A stretch of 50,517 bases of DNA from Rhodospirillaceae bacterium. GTDB taxonomy: Bacteria > Pseudomonadota > Alphaproteobacteria > Rhodospirillales > Casp-alpha2. Shown here piece after piece: positions 36,750 to 45,584 of the stretch. The stretch is taken from NCBI GenBank assembly GCA_002706405.1, contig PALN01000075.1, positions 1 to 50,517 of the forward strand. The letters are read 5' to 3'. Position 1 is the stretch's first letter; the number at the start of each line of letters is the position of its first letter. The position numbers and the translations under genes were made by a program. Below the pieces are notes generated by a model. That model made no database searches and was not told where the DNA came from. It saw nothing but the letters and a program-made list of their open reading frames with translations.

Positions 36750-38678
36750 CTATCGACCGGCCCCGGCGCCCAACGGCCCCGCCGCTTCGGTCACTAATGT
36801 ATCTATCGCCTGTTCAAGCGCAAGGATTTCTTGATCCTTGCCGCCCAGACGGCGAATGGCGACCGTGCCCGCTTCGGCCTCTTTGGCGCCTACGACCATG
36901 ATCACCGGCACCTTGGCATGGCTGTGTTCGCGGATCTTGTAGTTGATCTTTTCGTTACGGGTATCGATTTCAACCCGCAATCCCGCCTTCCGACAGGCCT
37001 TGGCGACCTGGGCGGCATAGGCATCGGACTCGTTGGTGATCGTCGCCACGGTTACCTGATGGGGTGCCAGCCACAGCGGGAAGCGCCCGGCATAGTTCTC
37101 GATCAGGATGCCGATGAAGCGCTCGAACGAGCCCAAAATCGCCCGATGCAGCATCACGGGACGATGTTTCCCGCCGTCTTCGGCGATATAATGGGCGTCC
37201 AGGCGCTCCGGCAGCACGAAATCGACCTGCAGGGTCCCGCATTGCCAGTCGCGGCCGATGGCGTCGCGCAGCACGAATTCCAGCTTGGGCCCATAGAACG
37301 CCCCTTCGCCCGGGTTGAGGACCGGGTCGTGGCCGGCGGCCCTGGTCGCATCCAGCAGGGCCTTTTCCGCGCGGTCCCAGGTATCGTCCGACCCGGCGCG
37401 GACGTCCGGCCGGTCGGAAAACTTGATGACGAACTCGTCGAAGCCGAAGTCCTTGTAGACCGAGGACAACAGGTCGATGAAAATCTTGGTCTCCGCCTCG
37501 ATCTGGTCCGGGCGGCAGAAGATATGGGCGTCGTCCTGGGTAAAGGCGCGCACGCGCATCAGGCCGTGCAGCGCGCCCGACGGCTCGTTGCGGTGGCAGG
37601 AGCCGAATTCGGCCATGCGCAGCGGCAGGTCGCGGTAGCTGGTGATGCCCTGTTTGAAGATCTGCACATGGCAGGGGCAGTTCATCGGCTTGATGGCCAG
37701 CAGTTTATCTTCGGACTCGGAGATAAACATGTTCTCGCGGAATTTCTCCCAATGGCCGGAATCTTCCCACAGGGTGCGGTCGACCAGCTGCGGGGTGTTG
37801 ACCTCGACATAGCCGGCGTCGTCCAGGCGCGTCCGCATGTAATTCTGGCACAGGCGATAGAGCGTCCAGCCCTTGGGGTGCCAGAAGGCCGAGCCGGGGG
37901 CTTCTTCCTGCATATGGAACAGGTCCATTTCCCGGCCGAGGCGCCGGTGGTCGCGCTTTTCCGCTTCCTCCAGCATGTGCAGATAGGCCTTCAGGTCCTT
38001 TTCGTTGAACCAGCAGGTGCCGTAGATCCGCTGCAGCATCTCGTTGCGGTGGTCGCCCCGCCAATAGGCGCCGGCTACCTTCATCAGCTTGAAGGCATGG
38101 CCGACCCGGCTTGTCGACGGCAAATGGGGGCCGCGGCACAGGTCGAGCCAGTCGCCCTGGCGGTAGATGCTGATCTCCTCGCTGTCGGGCAGGTCCTGGA
38201 TGATCTCGGCTTTGTATTTTTCGCCGATCTCCTTGAAGTGATGGATGGCGTCTTCGCGCTGCCAGACTTCGCGGACGAAGGGGGTATCCCGGTCGACGAT
38301 TTCGTGCATCTTCTGCTCCATCTTCTCCAGATCGTCGGAGGAGAAGGGCTCGTCCCGCGCGAAGTCGTAATAGAAGCCGTTTTCGATCGTCGGGCCGATG
38401 GTCACCTGGGTGCCGGGGTAAAGCTCCTGCACGGCTTCGGCCAGCACATGGGCGCAGTCGTGGCGCAGCAGCTCAAGCGCATCCGCGTCCTTCGACGTGA
38501 CGATGGCCAGGTTGGCATCGCTCGCGATGGTCGTCGATAGATCCTTCATCTCGCCGTCGATACGCACGGCCAGTGCGGCCTTGGCAAGGCCGGGCCCGAT
38601 GTCGGCGGCGACGTCCAGGCCCGTGACCGGGCCGTCGAATTGGCGGACGCTGCCGTCCGGAAGGGTAATGGCAACCAT
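36750..38678 (-). CDS. thrS: Threonine-tRNA ligase
   Basis: A 642-residue class II synthetase of standard length and layout: TGS domain (residues 1-60; [20 protein letters not shown]), the editing domain (about 65-225; [20 protein letters not shown]), the catalytic core (about 240-535; [40 protein letters not shown] segments, [33 protein letters not shown] motif) and the C-terminal anticodon-binding domain (about 540-640; [14 protein letters not shown]). The start at 38678 is the ATG right before VAITLPDG. It lies upstream of infC on the same strand, the ancestral arrangement. Confidence 0.96.
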   Translation of the reverse strand: MVAITLPDGSVRQFDGPVTGLDVAADIGPGLAKAALAVRIDGEMKDLSTTIASDANLAIVTSKDADALELLRHDCAHVLAEAVQELYPGTQVTIGPTIENGFYYDFARDEPFSSDDLEKMEQKMHEIVDRDTPFVREVWQREDAIHHFKEIGEKYKAEIIQDLPDSEEISIYRQGDWLDLCRGPHLPSTSRVGHAFKLMKVAGAYWRGDHRNEMLQRIYGTCWFNEKDLKAYLHMLEEAEKRDHRRLGREMDLFHMQEEAPGSAFWHPKGWTLYRLCQNYMRTRLDDAGYVEVNTPQLVDRTLWEDSGHWEKFRENMFISESEDKLLAIKPMNCPCHVQIFKQGITSYRDLPLRMAEFGSCHRNEPSGALHGLMRVRAFTQDDAHIFCRPDQIEAETKIFIDLLSSVYKDFGFDEFVIKFSDRPDVRAGSDDTWDRAEKALLDATRAAGHDPVLNPGEGAFYGPKLEFVLRDAIGRDWQCGTLQVDFVLPERLDAHYIAEDGGKHRPVMLHRAILGSFERFIGILIENYAGRFPLWLAPHQVTVATITNESDAYAAQVAKACRKAGLRVEIDTRNEKINYKIREHSHAKVPVIMVVGAKEAEAGTVAIRRLGGKDQEILALEQAIDTLVTEAAGPLGAGAGR

Positions 38679-38767
38679 GATGATGCTCGGGCCGTTTGAA
38701 AAAGGGATCGGGTAAGGGGGGGAATGTAGGCCGTGGCCCCCGTGTGTCAAGCGTTCACGGGCCGGGA

Positions 38768-39718
38768 TCAGGACGGGGACGGGATCGGCAGGACCTTCAG
38801 CACATCCGCAAGCGCCAGCTCGGACAGGTGGGCCGCGCGCAGGATCGTCACCTGGGCGCCCCGCTGGGCGCAAAGGGCCGGGTCGCTGTCATGGGAATAG
38901 AGCACCACCGTGGGGGCCCCCGCGATGGCGGCCACATGCATGGGCCCCGTGTCGTTGCCGACGGCAAGCGCCGCCCGGCGGGCAAGGGCGGCCAGGTCCA
39001 GCAAGGATGTTTCGCCGCAGAGGCTGCGTGCCCCTGGGGCGTCGGCCAGGATGGTGTCGTGCAGGTCCCGTTCGTCCGCGCCGCCGATCAGCAGGGGCGT
39101 GATGCCCCGTTCCGACAGATGGCGGGCCAGGGCGGCAAAACGGTCGGCCGGCCAGCGCTTGGCCGGCCGGTGGGCGGCGCCGCCGGGCACGATCAGGGCG
39201 AAGGAATCGGGCAGGGCGAAACGGGACAGATCCGTTTCCGCGAACGACAGGTCGGCGGCGGGAACCGACGGGATGCCGGCCATGGCAAGCTGGTCCGCTT
39301 GGCGTTCCACCGTATGCAGGCGGTCGCGGTTCGGATTGGCATGGGGGTGGGAGCAGCCGCGGGCGATGCCCGACCATTCCGGTTTCACCCTGGTCGGGAA
39401 CAGGCGGAAATAGGATGACGAGCGGTCGGAGGTCTGCAGATCGTAGACCCGTGCATAGGCGCCCTCGATCAAATCGCGGCGCAGGGCGCGAATGGCGCCG
39501 ATCTGGTGCCATTTCATGCGCGGGCGCGCGATGACGCGGTCGAACAGGCCCGAGGCCACGGCGAGGTCTTCAAAAGGGGGGGTGGTCAAAAGGTCGATGC
39601 GGACACCCGGGTGATGGGCGCGGATCGCCCGCATGGGGCCCAACGCCTGAACGAAATCGCCCAAAGCGCCCAGCTTGATGACCAGGATGTTGCGGCGGGG
39701 GGAAGGGGGCGCGGCCAT
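38768..39718 (-). CDS. Glycosyltransferase family 9 (heptosyltransferase-like)
   Basis: A 316-residue GT-B enzyme of family 9. It opens with [20 protein letters not shown] and has the C-terminal donor-site motif [22 protein letters not shown]. Such enzymes add heptose, or occasionally other sugars, to the lipopolysaccharide core on the cytoplasmic membrane face. The start at 39718 lies 4 bases after the stop of the GT4 gene, so both are in one operon. An earlier in-frame codon at 39892 reads antisense-like sequence within the GT4 gene and is rejected. Confidence 0.9.
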   Translation of the reverse strand: MAAPPSPRRNILVIKLGALGDFVQALGPMRAIRAHHPGVRIDLLTTPPFEDLAVASGLFDRVIARPRMKWHQIGAIRALRRDLIEGAYARVYDLQTSDRSSSYFRLFPTRVKPEWSGIARGCSHPHANPNRDRLHTVERQADQLAMAGIPSVPAADLSFAETDLSRFALPDSFALIVPGGAAHRPAKRWPADRFAALARHLSERGITPLLIGGADERDLHDTILADAPGARSLCGETSLLDLAALARRAALAVGNDTGPMHVAAIAGAPTVVLYSHDSDPALCAQRGAQVTILRAAHLSELALADVLKVLPIPSPS

Positions 39719-39722
39719 GGCG

Positions 39723-40964
39723 TCAGACGGGCGGGCGAACGCCCAGGACCTCGTCATAGACGTCCAGCGTCTTGGCGCACATGGTGGCTTTGGAAAAATT
39801 GTCGCGCACGTTGGCGATGGCCTTGCCGGCCAGGGTGCTGCGCTGGGCGCTGTCGAGCGAGAGCACCTTTTCGATGGCGGCGGCAAGCGCATCGGCGTCG
39901 CCCGGCGGCACCAGCCAGCCGGTCTCGCCGGGAATCACGGTTTCCTTGGCGCCGCCGTGGTCGGTTGCGATCACCGGCCGCCCGAGGGCCTGGGCCTCCG
40001 CGATGACGCGGCCGAAGGCTTCCGGGTCGGTCGACGCGGAAATCACCACGTCCGTCAGCATGTAGGCAGCGGGCATGTCGTCGCAATGATCGACCAAGCG
40101 CACGACCTCGTTCAGGCCGCGGGCCGCGATCATGGATTCCAGTTCGGCGCGGTAGCCCTCGCGCCCCTGGTCGCCGCCGACGAGCAGACAGCGGATGTCG
40201 CGGCGGTTCAATTTGCCAAGGGCATCGATGACCACGGGCTGGCCCTTCCATCGCGTCAGGCGCCCGGGCAGCATGATCACCGGCATGCCGTCGGGCAGCA
40301 TCCAGTCGGTGGCCAGGTTGACCACCCGTTGGGCCGTGACCTTGGCCGGGTCGAAGCGGTCCAGATCGACCCCGCGGTGAATGACGCGAATCTTGTTGGA
40401 CGGCACGCCGTAAAGCTGGCGGATATGTCCCGCGATGAACTGGCTGATGGCAATCACCCGCTCGCCCCGGGTCATGACGGAATTATAGACCCGTTTCAGA
40501 TGGTTGCCGGCCCCGTAGGTGCCGTGGAAGGTGGTGACGAAATGGGCCCCGGTCCGCTTGGCGGCTGCCCGCGCACTCCACGCAGGGGCGCGGGACCGGG
40601 CATGGACGATGTCGACCTTTTCGTCGCGAATGACCTGGGCCAGACGATCGATGTTGCGCCAGATGGTGAGCGGGTTCTTGGAATCCAAGGGCAGTTCGAC
40701 ATGCTCCGCGCCGACGCGCGCAAGGTCATGGACCAGGGGACCCCCGGCCGAGGCGACCAGGGCGCGACCGCCGGCCTGAACCACGGCACCCGCGATTTCG
40801 ACGGTGCCGCGCTCGACCCCGCCGGCGGCACCCAGTGCCGGCAGAACCTGCAGCACGGTCGCCAGGCGGCCTTCGCCCGTCATCCCTTGGGCGGTCGTCC
40901 CCTGGGCAGATTGAGCGCGTTCGCTTTCACCGCCGCCGGTGGTATGTTCCGGCATCTTGTTCAT
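39723..40964 (-). CDS. Glycosyltransferase family 4
   Basis: A 413-residue GT-B enzyme. The acceptor half starts at about residue 33 (RLATVLQVLPALGAAGGVER) and the donor half has PGRLTRWKGQPVVIDAL and the EAFGRVIAEAQALGRPVIAT pattern (Glu-x7-Glu) of family 4. It transfers a sugar from a nucleotide donor, probably in lipopolysaccharide core or capsule assembly together with the GT9 enzyme downstream. The first 28 residues are low complexity; an ATG at 40883 (MTGEGRLATVL) is an alternative start. The upstream ATG lies only 15 bases from the start of the divergent hydrolase. Confidence 0.9.
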   Translation of the reverse strand: MNKMPEHTTGGGESERAQSAQGTTAQGMTGEGRLATVLQVLPALGAAGGVERGTVEIAGAVVQAGGRALVASAGGPLVHDLARVGAEHVELPLDSKNPLTIWRNIDRLAQVIRDEKVDIVHARSRAPAWSARAAAKRTGAHFVTTFHGTYGAGNHLKRVYNSVMTRGERVIAISQFIAGHIRQLYGVPSNKIRVIHRGVDLDRFDPAKVTAQRVVNLATDWMLPDGMPVIMLPGRLTRWKGQPVVIDALGKLNRRDIRCLLVGGDQGREGYRAELESMIAARGLNEVVRLVDHCDDMPAAYMLTDVVISASTDPEAFGRVIAEAQALGRPVIATDHGGAKETVIPGETGWLVPPGDADALAAAIEKVLSLDSAQRSTLAGKAIANVRDNFSKATMCAKTLDVYDEVLGVRPPV

Positions 40965-40979
40965 GGATGGAAACCGATC

Positions 40980-41765
40980 ATGTCTTCAGGCCCAGACGTT
41001 GCACCCGACACTCCGCCGCAATTCATGGAATGTGGTGACGGCAGGACTATTGCCTACCATCAAATGGCTGGCAAGTCTCCCGGCGTTGTCTTCCTGACAG
41101 GCTTCAAATCCGACATGACGGGGGGCAAGGCGCTTGCCCTGGAGGCCTATTGCCGCGCCCAGGGCCGCGCTTTCCTGCGCTTTGACTACACTGGACACGG
41201 GCAGTCTTCCGGGGTTTTCGAAGACGGCTCCATCGGCCAGTGGGCCGATGATGCAGTCACGGCGCTCGATAAATTGACCACGGGCGATCAGGTTCTGGTC
41301 GGCTCATCCATGGGCGGCTGGATCATGCTTTTGACGGCCCTTGCGCGGAAACCGCGAATCCGGGGCTTGCTGGGTCTTGCAGCCGCCCCCGACTTTACCC
41401 GCGATCTGCTTTGGGACGCTTTCACGGATGATCAGAAGGCGCAGATGGAACGGGACGGCTACGTGGATTTGCCGAATTGCTATGACGACCAGCAGCCTTA
41501 CCGCATCTGCAAGCCGCTGATCGACGACGGATGGAAGCGGCTGCTGTTGGACGGCCCCATCGACCTGGATATTCCCGTGCGCCTGATCCACGGGCTTCAG
41601 GACGATGACGTGCCCTGGCGGACCAGCCTGCGGATACAGGAACAACTCACTTCGCACGATGTCGAGGTGCAATTGATCAAGAACGGCGGCCACCGCCTGT
41701 CCGAAGATCACGACCTGGACCGCATGACGCGGACCTTGGACGCGCTGTTAAGCGGGCTTTCTTAA
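40980..41765 (+). CDS. Alpha/beta hydrolase
   Basis: A 261-residue cytoplasmic serine hydrolase. It has the oxyanion strand VVFLTGFKSDMTGGKA, FDYTGHGQSSG, nucleophile elbow VGSSMGGW (Ser110), acid in LIHGLQDDDVPW and catalytic His in NGGHRLSED. It is close to the ABHD10-like group (palmitoyl-thioesterase or carboxylesterase activity in animals). The substrate is unknown. The in-frame region upstream is antisense to the GT4 gene and is not used. Start codons of the two divergent genes are 15 bases apart. Confidence 0.85.
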   Translation: MSSGPDVAPDTPPQFMECGDGRTIAYHQMAGKSPGVVFLTGFKSDMTGGKALALEAYCRAQGRAFLRFDYTGHGQSSGVFEDGSIGQWADDAVTALDKLTTGDQVLVGSSMGGWIMLLTALARKPRIRGLLGLAAAPDFTRDLLWDAFTDDQKAQMERDGYVDLPNCYDDQQPYRICKPLIDDGWKRLLLDGPIDLDIPVRLIHGLQDDDVPWRTSLRIQEQLTSHDVEVQLIKNGGHRLSEDHDLDRMTRTLDALLSGLS

Positions 41766-41772
41766 ATAAAGC

Positions 41773-41816
41773 CGGGGCGCCGGCGCCTGAAGGGAGCACA
41801 GGCAGCCGGCGCCCCG
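41773..41816 (-). terminator. Strong terminator of the phage-like operon
   Basis: CGGGGCGCCGGC (41773-41784) pairs perfectly over 12 bp with GCCGGCGCCCCG (41805-41816) across a 20-base loop. On the minus strand the stem is followed by GCTTTATTTAAG, a reasonable T-tract. It lies about 40 bases past the scaffold gene stop and closes the ten-gene phage block. It may also serve the convergent hydrolase gene. Confidence 0.75.
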
Positions 41817-41853
41817 TCCCGAGAATGAGGGGGAGCAGCGGAAGGAGACGCGC

Positions 41854-42594
41854 TCACCTCTCGTCGGGATACAGGTCCTCGAAGCCGCGGCGGACCTCGG
41901 CGGCGAAGGCCGTGTCGTGATCGCGCCAGTAGCGGGGGTCCTGCATCATGCGGCGCAGCTGCGATTCCGATCGGCCCGGCGGCGCGGGTGTCGCACCCGA
42001 AAGCAGTTGCGGCTCACCGTCCTGCATCATCCGATGCAGGGTCAGCACACCGTCGTAGGAATTGCACAGCGCCTCGAACACCGGCGCCGGCAGGTTGGCC
42101 TGACCCCAGGCGTCGATCTGCGCCGCGGCCGTCTGCCAGCGGTCGGCGCCGCCGAAATGCTCGGTCAGGCGGCGGCGCTGTTCGCCCTGCACCGTTTCGG
42201 CGGCGAGGTCGCGGACCAGGGGGGCGAGCTTTTCCGCCGCCAGGTCATAGACAAGCTGCGCCTGGGCCTGGGTGAAACCGGCGTCCATCAGCCGGGCGTT
42301 GATTTCCGGGTCGGCGGTCAACCCGTCCATGGCCGGCTCGATCCGATAGCCGGCCGGGTCTTCGGGCACGGTGTCGCCGCCGGCCGCGCCCAGCCGGCGT
42401 TCGAGGGCGGCATAGGAGCGGGCCAAATCCTCGACGCGGACCTCGCCCGCCTCCGCATCCCAGAACTTGGGCGGCAGGTAATCGGGGGCGGTTGCGTCCA
42501 TCGTTGGCGCGAGGGGTTCGGCCTCGCCGCCGCCGGTGGGCGGCGTCTCCTCGGGGATGTCCGGCATCTCGGGCAAGGGTTGGGGATCGGTCAT
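41854..42594 (-). CDS. Phage capsid assembly (scaffold) protein
   Basis: A 246-residue acidic protein. A Pro/Glu/Thr-rich N-terminal tail (about 1-35) is followed by the scaffold-type opening DYLPPKFWDAEAGEVRVEDL and a long helical region (residues about 60-150; ARSYAALERRLG). This resembles T7-like capsid assembly proteins that template procapsid formation next to the portal. The last 60 residues carry two SQLRRMMQDP/LHRMMQDG-type motifs and an acidic end. ATGA overlap with the Bbp19-like gene and AAAGGAGA just upstream show coupled translation. Confidence 0.7.
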   Translation of the reverse strand: MTDPQPLPEMPDIPEETPPTGGGEAEPLAPTMDATAPDYLPPKFWDAEAGEVRVEDLARSYAALERRLGAAGGDTVPEDPAGYRIEPAMDGLTADPEINARLMDAGFTQAQAQLVYDLAAEKLAPLVRDLAAETVQGEQRRRLTEHFGGADRWQTAAAQIDAWGQANLPAPVFEALCNSYDGVLTLHRMMQDGEPQLLSGATPAPPGRSESQLRRMMQDPRYWRDHDTAFAAEVRRGFEDLYPDER

Positions 42595-42905
42595 GCATCG
42601 TCTCCTTTCGGGGCGGGGGGCGCGTCAGGGCCGCGGCGGCCCTGGTCGATGAGGTGAATAAGATGGCGGACCAGTTGGCGCTGTCCTTCGAGATGGCGCA
42701 GCGTGGCATCGGGCGCGTCGGGGCCGAGCGCGCGATCGAGCGTCAACGTCTTCAAGTAATCCAGCACTGCTGTTCCGTCGGCGCCCCGAAAGCAGCGTGC
42801 GGCAAGACGCGCGACGCGATCGCTGTCCGCCACCGTTGCCGTATTCGCAGGCGGCGTGACGAAATCCTCCGCCCGCCAGGGCCATTGCGTTTCAGGGCCG
42901 GCCAT
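42591..42905 (-). CDS. Bbp19-like small phage protein
   Basis: A 104-residue protein with the pattern RCFRGADGTAVLDYLKTLTL ... RHLEGQRQLVRHLIHLIDQG. It matches the small Bbp19-like proteins encoded between portal and scaffold genes in several podoviruses; a role in head assembly or DNA packaging is presumed but not known to me. It starts on the last base of the portal stop and overlaps the scaffold start by 4 bases. The C-terminus is a Pro/Gly/Ala-rich tail. Confidence 0.65.
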   Translation of the reverse strand: MAGPETQWPWRAEDFVTPPANTATVADSDRVARLAARCFRGADGTAVLDYLKTLTLDRALGPDAPDATLRHLEGQRQLVRHLIHLIDQGRRGPDAPPAPKGDDA

Positions 42906-44518
42906 CAGGCGGCTCCCGCCGGCGGGGTTGGCGACAGGGCGCCGCCCAAGGCCGTTGCAAGCGCCGCGAGCCCGCCGCCCCCGTCATCCCCGCCCGCCGG
43001 CGGGGGACTGGCGGCGTCCGACGGTAGCGCTGGTGCGGCCGCCGGATCTGCTGATTTCAGAATCTTCGGCGGGACGCCGAAGGCGGCGGCGAGGGTTTGG
43101 GCGGCCTGCGTGATGTCGACGATGGCAAGGGCCTGCGGGCCCAGACGGGCCAGGCCGTCGAGAAATGCCAGCGTTGCCTGAACGTCCTGCTGTGCCTGCT
43201 GACGGGCGAGGGGCGATTTGTACTCCAGGTCGATGATCTGGCCATCGATGCGCAACGCCGGAACTTCGCCGCGGCGAATCAGGATCGACAGCCCCCGGGT
43301 CACCAGGGGTGTCAGCAGCTCCGATTGCAGTCGACCGTAAGTCGCGCCCAACAGGCGGGAGATTTCCGCGACCCGTTCCAGGACCTCCGTCGCCGTCATG
43401 CGCGGCCCCTCGATCTGGCCCAGGCGGTCTGCCAAGAGGGCCCGGCGGATGCCCGACCGTAAATCCTGCAACACCACCTGGGACAGGTCAAAGCGCCCCG
43501 GCGCCTCCAGCGGCTTCAGGCCGGCGGAGCCCACCGCCTTGGGGATGATAGTGCCCGGCGTCAGGCGGATGTTGGAAGGATTGAGCACGCCGTCGTCATC
43601 CGCCTGCCAGATGCCGGTGACGGCGATCGACGCGTTCTTCAGGACCAGTTCGACGACCTTATTGGCGGTCTTGATGTCCGGCAGGGTCTTCATCACCGGC
43701 GAGCGGCCATAGATTTCGCCGGGTGCCTTGAGCCAGCGGAAATTGATGAAGGGCGAGCGCTCGAACCGCCCGGTCTTCAGCACGGTTACCGCCTGTTCGC
43801 CCGTCGTCCCCTCGCCGGGATCGATCAGCGCCATGTAATCGAAGCCGCCCTTGGCGGGGATCAGGGCTTCGAGAATATCCGCCGATGGTTCCTCCCCGTC
43901 GCCCGGCTTGCGGGCTTTCAGAGCGTCCGGCAACTTGGCCTTCGGGAAGCGTTCGACGATTTGTGTGCGGGTCAGCCGGCTGGTGCGAAAGGTGGTGTCG
44001 AGGCGGCCGGAGGCATCTTCTTCGAATGCGACCTGGCTCAACGGTACGGCGGTGAAGCGGAAGGCCGAGGGTTCCCCCGGCGGCGCGGCTTCGAACATCA
44101 GGCTCGCCGTACCCGCCGTGACCAGATCCAGATAGCACTGATGCATTTCGACGGCGAAGTTGGATCGGTCGAAATGGGACTGCAGGGTTTGCGCCGCCGT
44201 TTCCAGTTCCTGGGACAGGCCCGCACGCTGGGCATCGTCGACCTTCGTCCCCGGCATCAGACCGAACCATCGCGCCCAGGGCGGGGTCAACTGCGCCAGC
44301 AGGCTCGCGGCCAACTGATCCACGGCATCGGGGGCGGTTCCGTCGAACAGTCGGTCGGTTTTGCGGCTGGCGCCCTGACTGCGGCCCAAGGCCGTTTCCC
44401 GTTGCGGCAGGGCGAAATCGAAACATTCCTGCCACAGGGGTTCCCAGGTTGCGCGCCGATCGCGGGCCCGTCGGTATCGTGCCATCACGGCATCGGTCGT
44501 GATTTCCGTCATAGTCAT
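42905..44518 (-). CDS. Phage portal (head-tail connecting) protein
   Basis: A 537-residue portal of the T7-like family. Markers are WEPLWQECFDFALPQRETAL, LFDGTAPDAVDQLAASLLAQ, TPPWARWFGLMPG, ETAAQTLQSHFDRSNFAVEM, FINFRWLKAPGEIYGRSPVM and the LRSGIRRALLADRLGQIEGP motif followed by RMTATEVLERVAEISRLLG. It forms the dodecameric channel through which DNA enters the head. The frame is intact over the usual length (about 540). The C-terminal Pro/Ala/Gly-rich tail (about 490-537) is variable. It overlaps the gene before it by 4 bases. Confidence 0.9.
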   Translation of the reverse strand: MTMTEITTDAVMARYRRARDRRATWEPLWQECFDFALPQRETALGRSQGASRKTDRLFDGTAPDAVDQLAASLLAQLTPPWARWFGLMPGTKVDDAQRAGLSQELETAAQTLQSHFDRSNFAVEMHQCYLDLVTAGTASLMFEAAPPGEPSAFRFTAVPLSQVAFEEDASGRLDTTFRTSRLTRTQIVERFPKAKLPDALKARKPGDGEEPSADILEALIPAKGGFDYMALIDPGEGTTGEQAVTVLKTGRFERSPFINFRWLKAPGEIYGRSPVMKTLPDIKTANKVVELVLKNASIAVTGIWQADDDGVLNPSNIRLTPGTIIPKAVGSAGLKPLEAPGRFDLSQVVLQDLRSGIRRALLADRLGQIEGPRMTATEVLERVAEISRLLGATYGRLQSELLTPLVTRGLSILIRRGEVPALRIDGQIIDLEYKSPLARQQAQQDVQATLAFLDGLARLGPQALAIVDITQAAQTLAAAFGVPPKILKSADPAAAPALPSDAASPPPAGGDDGGGGLAALATALGGALSPTPPAGAA

Positions 44519-44739
44519 TCTCCCAGCTTGGTCTTGGCGCCGGCATCGACGGATCCGGCGTTGTCCGGCCGCACGTCCAACAGGCCACGGCGCGACGTGG
44601 CAATCAAACCGGCGCGGCCACGGCGCTGGCGCTCCAGGCGTTCCAAGCGGCGTTCGCGCTCGCCCTCTTCGGGGTCCGGCGGCGGCGGGGGTGGCGGAGG
44701 TGCGGGCGGCAGTTTGGGCGAGCTGAAGATTCCTCCCAT
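44515..44739 (-). CDS. Small proline-rich phage protein
   Basis: A 74-residue protein: a short apolar start (MGGIFSSPKL), an uninterrupted proline run (eight prolines near residues 15-22), then a charged Glu/Arg helix and a C-terminal GRAGLIATSRRGLLD segment. Proteins with this layout lie beside portals in several podovirus-like prophages, in my recollection; function unknown. AAAGGAG lies just before the ATG at 44739. The stop overlaps the portal start. Confidence 0.65.
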   Translation of the reverse strand: MGGIFSSPKLPPAPPPPPPPPDPEEGERERRLERLERQRRGRAGLIATSRRGLLDVRPDNAGSVDAGAKTKLGE

Positions 44740-44792
44740 GGCGGGGGCTCCTTTCCTTACGTTCCGATGAAGAAGGGGGGCGGGGTTGTCGG

Positions 44793-45104
44793 TCAAATGC
44801 CGTCGGGATCGGTGGCGGCGACAGCCTCCTCCGCCGCTTGGATCATGCGGGCGAGGCTGTCGGCATCGTTGGTCGACGCGCCTGGCCCTTCCGCCCAGGC
44901 GAGCAGCTTGGCCCCGGCGTCGAGATGAGCCAGCGCTGCCTTGCAGGCAGACTGATGGGCGGCGAACCCCTTGGCGTCATCCGGGGCGGTCTGAGCTGCG
45001 AAGGCCACGTAATCGGAAATTGCCTTTCGCAGCAATTTGGGGAGGCGGCCCCTGACGGTCCGGCGGATGCCGTCAACCGGCTTTCGGCTTGTTTGATTTG
45101 TCAT
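44793..45104 (-). CDS. Hypothetical small phage-block protein
   Basis: A 103-residue helical protein I do not recognise. The N-terminus is basic (RKPVDGIRRTVRGRLPKLLR), the rest alanine-rich with regularly spaced Leu/Ala (ACKAALAHLDAGAKLLAWAE; LARMIQAAEEAVAA). Its start lies inside the end of the preceding gene (32 bases of overlap), which supports coupled translation. It sits between nozzle-side and portal-side genes of the block; a head or ejection role is possible but not shown. Confidence 0.6.
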   Translation of the reverse strand: MTNQTSRKPVDGIRRTVRGRLPKLLRKAISDYVAFAAQTAPDDAKGFAAHQSACKAALAHLDAGAKLLAWAEGPGASTNDADSLARMIQAAEEAVAATDPDGI

Positions 45105-45552
45105 CGAATAGCGAGGGCATCTGATGGATCCCGCTCGTCAGGATGCCGCGAAATCCGTCGAACAAGGTTTCGCGCGGCGCACTGAGCAGGCTTGAGCGTT
45201 GCGCGGCGGCAGCCGAGTTGATGCCGTCGATGCGCAGCTTGTTATAACTCCCGCTGTCGGCGATGGCTTCATCGACCTGTCGGGCAAGGCCGGACAGAAG
45301 GCTCGATGCCGACCCGCTGCCCGCGCTGATGCCGCCGCCGGCGAAGCGCGCACGTTGCGCCGCCTGGGCTTGACGCAGTTGTTCGCGGCGCCGTTTGGTT
45401 TCAATTTCCTGTTGTTGATTGATCTGCGCAACCTGCTGCCGGCGCTGGGTCTCGAGTTGGGCAGCCTGTTGTTTCGCGGCGGACTGCTTTTGGATCGCGG
45501 ACAGGCCCGTGCTGACGGCGCTGGCCAGGGCCATGGTGGCGAACTCTGCCAT
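45073..45552 (-). CDS. Coiled-coil internal virion-like protein
   Basis: A 159-residue protein. Residues 1-18 (MAEFATMALASAVSTGLSAI) are apolar; residues about 20-65 form a Gln/Arg-rich helix (QLETQRRQQVAQINQQQEIE). A Gly/Ser hinge (GGGISAGSGSASSLLSGL) precedes a second helix. The pattern resembles T7-type internal core proteins (gp14-like) that enter the host envelope with the DNA. AAGGAG lies before the ATG at 45552. It is between the nozzle and the two small genes. Assignment is by layout. Confidence 0.6.
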   Translation of the reverse strand: MAEFATMALASAVSTGLSAIQKQSAAKQQAAQLETQRRQQVAQINQQQEIETKRRREQLRQAQAAQRARFAGGGISAGSGSASSLLSGLARQVDEAIADSGSYNKLRIDGINSAAAAQRSSLLSAPRETLFDGFRGILTSGIHQMPSLFDDKSNKPKAG

Positions 45553-45584
45553 GGAAAGGGACTCCTTGAATGAGAGGGGAAGGA

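Noticed and set aside
36831..38540. A 569-residue open frame antisense to thrS
   Set aside because: It is a shadow of the well-supported synthetase gene.
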